From: Symbiodinium natans
Taxonomy: Eukaryota; Sar; Dinophyceae; Suessiales; Symbiodiniaceae
NCBI GenBank assembly: GCA_905221605.1
Contig: CAJNDS010001013.1
Coordinates: forward strand, 694,265 to 756,764
Length of the DNA: 62,500 nt
Reading direction: 5' to 3'
The notes beneath the pieces are model-generated. The model was not told the origin of the DNA, did no database searches, and worked only from the letters and a program-made list of their open reading frames with translations. This document shows, one piece after another, positions 12,501 to 18,500 of the stretch; position 1 is the stretch's first letter, and every line of letters begins with the position of its first letter. The position numbers were made by a program, and so were the translations under genes.

Positions 12501-15500
12501 AACCCCAAAACCCAAAACCAAACCCTAAACCCTAAACCCCAAAACCCAAAGAGCCTTCGGTGCCCCCAGCAGACCACGGTCCCATCCCGGCGAAGTGCCG
12601 CGAAAGCCCCGGCGGTGGCCTCACGGCTGCGAACTCTGGCGTCTAGGGTTTAGGGTTTAGGGTTTGGGGTTTGGGGGTTTAGGGTTTAGGGTTTAGGGTT
12701 TAGGGTTTAGGGTCTAGGGTCTAGGGTCTAGGGTTTAGGGTTTAGGGTTTAGGGTTTAGGGATGTTCATAAGGCCGACTCTTGGGGCTCCAAATCCCTCA
12801 CCTGAGCCCTGGCCCTACAGGGGATATACTAGGTAGACTTCCTAAGTCACTTCCATAGGAGGTCCCCCAAGTGACCTAAAACCCCAAAACCCTGAACCCT
12901 TTCTTTGTTTGAGAGATCCTCGCCCCAGTAAAAGGAAATAAGGGCGATGGGCATCCGAGGGTTGCTTTGGGGTTGAAGGTGTAGAGTTTGCAACAAAGGA
13001 AACAGCCCTTTAATAGCTTCGTTGTACCTTATAACCAGTCTGGCCCTTTCAACCCTATGGCACCCTAAGATTGAAAGCCAGTAAGGGGCAGATAGAAGAT
13101 GAGAAAGACCTCCAAACGGGCCCCCAAATCCAGAATTCTAGACCCTAAACTGCCTTAACCCAAATCGACACTTTCGATACCTCAACAACAATTTGAGGTT
13201 TAGGGTTTCGGGTTTGAAGGAACCTAGTGAAGCTGCGCGCAGAGCTCTTTCAGGGACGGCGCAGACATTACGGATATCGTGTCCCGGAAGCGAACTCACC
13301 AGCCGAGATGCGTGTAGTGAGTTCACGTTGCGCAGCGAGTTGTGCACCGAGGTGCTGTCCCCACCTGCTGGCTGTGGGGCTTTGCTGCGTAGGGTTCAGG
13401 GTTTAGGGTTCAGGGTTTAGGGTCCAGGGTTCAGGGTTCAGGGTTTAGGGTCAAGGCAGGGTAAGCCACCCCCCAAGGCCTAAAGCGGCCCTAATCGCAT
13501 ACCCTGGGGCCCAAGGCTGCAACGAGGTTCGCCTTGTTGGTGTTCAAGATGGCATAGCCAGAAACCCTCGCACGAAAAGTCCGGTGGGTGTTGACTGGGC
13601 AGTGCCCGAGCAAGCTGCTGCGTGCTTGGCAACCTCACGTTCGCGTGCACTGAAGCTGTCAACCCAGAGGCTCCAATACCCCTTAGCTATAAATATTCCT
13701 TAAATCATATAAGGAACCCCATTATAGTTTAAGGACTATTCCCTAATTTAGGGATATTGGAGTCCCTGGGAACTGCGGATCTGCCAAAGGTCGATCCCGC
13801 AAAAGGTGCCCCCCCCCCCCCCCCCCCGAAAGGCACCCTAATTACAGAAAACTAGCCCTGTGGATCCCGACACCTTCATCCCTACAAACCCTAAACCCCA
13901 GAGTAACCTGGGAATGCATTTAAAAAAGTATATGGGCCTACTCTGGGCCTTAGAACCCCTAAACCCCAAAACCCCAAACCCTGAACCCTAAACCCTAAAC
14001 CCCAAACCCTAAACCCTAAACCCCAAACCCTAACCCTAAACCCCAAAACCCCAAACCCTAAACCTCAGAGATTGCCGGGCCAATGCCGGGGTCCGGGATC
14101 CGCACCGCACAAGCCGAAGCCCCAAGTCAGGACCGATGCGTCGGAGCGCACGGCCGCGAAGGCGAAGTTCGTGCCTGCGGGGTTTAGGGCTTAGGGTTTA
14201 GGTTTAGGGTTTAGGGTTAGGGTTTAGGGTTTAGGGTTTAGGGGTGTAGGTTTTGGGGGTGTAGGTTTTGGGGGTGTAGGGTTTGGGGTTTGGGGGTTTT
14301 GGGGGGTGTGGGGGGGGCTTTGGGCAGGAAGGGCGAGGGGGGGGGGGGGGGTTGGTTTTGGGAGGGTGCCGGTGAGGTTTATCTAAGAGTATAAGTACAT
14401 GGTCTGGAAAAGGGTCCCGAACCTTTCTTTGAGGTATGGGCTCTTGGGTTGTACAGGTCGTAGTGACCATACGAGTTCCCCCGAGGCGAGTATCCTAAAC
14501 GATGGGTCCCCTGTCGCATTTGTTTCCCTTGGGACTTAGGAAACCCAAACCCTAAACCCTAAACCCTGAACCCTGAACCCTGAACCCTGAACCCTAAACC
14601 CTAAATCCTTAGCTCTGATGATCCTCATGTCTGGCAGAATACCCCAAAAATCTAGACCCCCAAGCCCCTCAAGCCCCAAAGCCTCAACGAGTCAGCGCTA
14701 GTCATGGGAAACCCCTAAACCCCCAGACTGCCCCAGCCCCTCACCCTAAGACCCGAAACCCCTAAACCCCCTCAACCCTCAACCCCATGAGCCCCTCAAC
14801 CCTCAACCCTTAAACCCTAAATCCTAGACTCCTATCCCTAAACCCTAAACCCTAAACCCTAAACCCTAAATTCAAAACTCCCAAGCGCCGAAACCTTGTG
14901 GCAAACCTGCACCCTAAAATGTCATGTAAAAAAACAATAATCCCTATATTACCCTTAATAAGAAAGAATAGTTGTTTTCTTGTGTTTTTTGTTTTTTTAA
15001 ACCCTAAACCCTAATCCCTAAACCCTAAACCCTAAACCCTAAACCCTAAACCCTAAACCCTAAACCCTAAACCTTGCAAAGCGCCTAAGCCTTGTGGCAA
15101 ACGTTCTGAAGCAATTTGTAGTAAAGTGTCATGAACGCGGGCTCGATTGACAGCCAGGGAGCCCTTGATCTGCTTGACGTTCTGCCTTGAAGGTTTAGGG
15201 TTTAGGGTTTAGGGTTTAGGGTTTAGGGTTTAGGTTTTAGGTTTTAGGGTTTAGGGTTTAGGGCTTAAGGTTCCAGGACTCATCAGGGTTTAGGGTTTTT
15301 GGCTTTGGTGTTGGGGGAGCAGTTCACATGGCTTTCAGGGTTTGGGGTCAAGGGCCACAAGGTTTAGGAGCAAGGGTTAGGAGGTTCTGACTGAAGGGTT
15401 TGATAATTTAGGGTCATAGGGTTTAAAACAAGCTTGCGCGAGATTTCAGGATTTAGGGTTAGGTCGATCTCCGGCTACCATGAACCCCATCAAGAATCGC

Positions 15501-18500
15501 GGACCACCGACTCCATCCCAGCGGGCGGACTCCCAAAGGGGTTTAGGGTTTAGGGTTTAGGGTGTAGGGTTTAGGGTTTAGGGTTTAGGGGTAAATGCAA
15601 TGAAGTGGCAGGTACTTCTGGACCTGCTGGCAGTCCCCGCCCCACTGGCGGTGTCCCCAGCAAACCTCCGGGCGGACGTGCGAAGCCCCGAAAACCAAAG
15701 CTTACTTGGAGGTTCACGGTAACTTCTAACCAATTATAACTGTACTTATAATTGTACTTATAAGCCCCTTGAGTGCCCTAATAATTATAAGTACAGTGAA
15801 AAATGCAGTTATAATTGGTTAGTAAGTACCATGAACCTCTAGTAGGTTTCAACGGTCCAGACCCAGAAGGGTGCCCACGGTGATCAATATTTTGATTTTG
15901 TATGATTGTGGTACTAGATTACTATATTGCAATATTGCTAGTTCTTGTATTGCTGTACTGCTATATTGTTCTCACCCCCCTCCCCCGAACACTACATCCC
16001 AAAGTGCCTCTCGGGTTTGTACGTTTTATTCGGTGGTCTCAGATGCAAGAGAAAATGGCTCTAAGCCCTAAAACGAACCCCAAACTCAAGGGTTTCAAGT
16101 TGTACTCCTTAGGTTTTAGTAAGGTCTTAGTTTTTCAGGGTTTCAGGGTTTCACCTTAAGGGTTCCCATATAGCCTTCATACGGGCGCCATATGGACTTC
16201 TCTAAATTAGGGTCCCTTCTAGGGTTACTATTCTAAGGCGGCCCCTAATATTTGGGGTACTCAAGAAGGGACCATATCCAAAACCCAGAAGCCCTGAAGC
16301 CCTAAAGCCCCATAAATCCCAACCCTGAAGCCTTACAGCCCAAACCTTCAACCCCTGAACTCCCTTAAAGCCCTAAAGCCCTGAACCCCCAACTCCCCAA
16401 AACCGCGAAACCCCTACACCCTAAACTCCCTCAAGCCCTAACTTAGGGTTTAGAGTCTAGGGTCTAGGAGCGTTTAGGGTTCTAGGGTCTAGGGTCTAGG
16501 GTCTAGGGTCTAGGGTTTAGGGTTTAGGGTTTAGGGTTTAGGGTTTAGGCTTCGAAGCGCCCCATTGCAAGCCCAAAAACGACGGACTCATCGGCCGTGA
16601 GGGCCGCGAAGGCGCCCTCCGTGGTGGCGATCTGCGTGACATCCTGGCGTCTTGGGGGGGCGCATCTTTAGGGGGGGGGGGGGGGGGGGGGGCCTTAGCT
16701 TAGGGTTTAGAGTTTAGGGTTTCGGGTTTGGGGTTTAGGGTTTGGGGTTTAGGGTTTGGGGTTTGAGGTTTAGGGTTTGGGGTTTGGGGTTTGGGGTTTT
16801 CGGGTTTAGGGTTCAGGCTTTAGGGTTTTTTTTCAAATTCTTCGGGTTTCGGAACTAGTGTCCAAACCGTTTGGACCAGGTTGGGGATGAGAACTCATGT
16901 AACTACCCTAAGAGCTTTCTTGCAGATTCTCGACCCTCAGTCCCTTGAGGGTCTAGGCTTTGGGGTTTAGGGATTAGGGAGCCTAGTCTCAGACCCTGCA
17001 AGCAAAGCGTCTTCCCCTAAAACCCCAAATCCCAAATCGAAACCCAAAATCCTAAAACTTCTACCTGACCGAAACCCAACCTCAAACCCTAAACCCTAAA
17101 CCCCAAACCCTAAACCCCAAACCCCAAAAGCCGAACCGGCCCCTGGGCACTTGGCCCAAACCCCGCCCCAGTCCGTAAGCTGCTCTTGCCTAGGCGCAAG
17201 GGCCAGGGAGAAGCACTAGGGTCTCAGAGAGATCAGGGCTACTTTGTTTATGGTTTAGGGTTTAGGGTCTGCGGTTTGGGGTCTGTCGGGTTTAGGGGTT
17301 AGGGACCGTTTTGGGTCTATGCTTTAAGGCTCATTTCCAGGGTCGCTATGAAGGGTGTAATTAGGGTTCAGGGTGAGTGGCGACCCTGGATCCGGAAACC
17401 CTAAACCCTAAACCCTAAACCCTAACGGGTTGAGGGTTTAGGGTATCAGATTAGGGGTCTGTTGCGGGAGCCGTCGTACATTGGCCTAATCCGATGGCTG
17501 CAAGCATGTCGAAGTACGGGCTACTCATTATCTAGTTCATGGTTGGGATTGTAAAAAAAGTTAAGTACCCTTAAGAATCTAGAACGGTACACCACTATGA
17601 CAAGGTTATGCGCCGCTGCAAAATTCAAAGACTTCTAGATTCTAGTTTGATCCCTTAGGTTTGTTCCCTCCCCATATGTTAACCTAGGTTTCCACTTTGA
17701 TTCTTAGTGTTTTCCTAGGGTTTCTTTGACCCCTAGTGTTGTGTGAGTTTTTTTGTTTTGTTGTTTTGTGTTTTGTTTCCAGAGGGTTTCTGCTTTGATC
17801 ACCTAGCATTATCCTAGGGTTAAAAGTTGTTCCCCTGACATGTTCCTCTGATTTTGTTGTTTCTTCGCTTGCGTTATCTGCGCGGGCTGGCGCAGTTGTT
17901 CCCTGGAGGCTTCCTGGGTGTAAAACTGTGGGTCACCTGCATGCCTTGTAGAGAAGCGCACACCCCATGCTGGCCAAGTTGCACGTGCGAGCTGTCGCCC
18001 CCGCAATCGCTGTCACCCCAGGTCACCTGATGCTGACGCATGCAGGAAGACTCAGTGCACTTGAACGAAGATCCTGGAATCCAGATATACGCGCCAGAGC
18101 ACCACCGATCCATCTGCCTTCCTCACCTCAGCTGCTGACGAGATGGCCGTAAACCCTAAACCCTTCAGCCCTAAAGCCTGAACTCTAAACCCTAAAACCC
18201 TAAACCCGAAACCCCAAGCCCCGAGCTGTTGGGCTTGCAGGACTTTGGGGTTTTTTGCCAGTAGACTAGGAGAGGCAAGAGGTGCCAGGGATCTTCAAGC
18301 GTCCTTCTTCAACGATTCCCCCAAACAGCCCACATACCTCTTAATGAAGGAGTATACTTTAGCTCAAGCGAAGGGATCCCTATTCGTAAATTCAAAGGTA
18401 CTGGGCTCTCGGGTTCCTAATAGTCACTGGGACCCCCCTAAACCCCAAACCCCAAACCTCAAACCCCAAACCCTAAACCCTAAACCCTAAACCCCCCTTG

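Noticed and set aside
12048-12619. Gene-sized mini-chromosomes capped by telomeres, joined in assembly
   Set aside because: Islands between CCCTAAA and TTTAGGG look capped, but consecutive islands splice in frame in order, which argues for introns in one gene.
13303-13311. Classic GTGAGT donor after HASRL for exon 7
   Set aside because: Using it adds three residues and breaks the 41-residue unit; the GC donor nine bases earlier is in register.
17866-17913. Minus reading EASREQLRQPAQITQA as the exon after 17983-18026
   Set aside because: It would lengthen the unit and does not connect to DVTQI of exon 3; the 16-nt exon at 17174-17189 fits frame and unit length.
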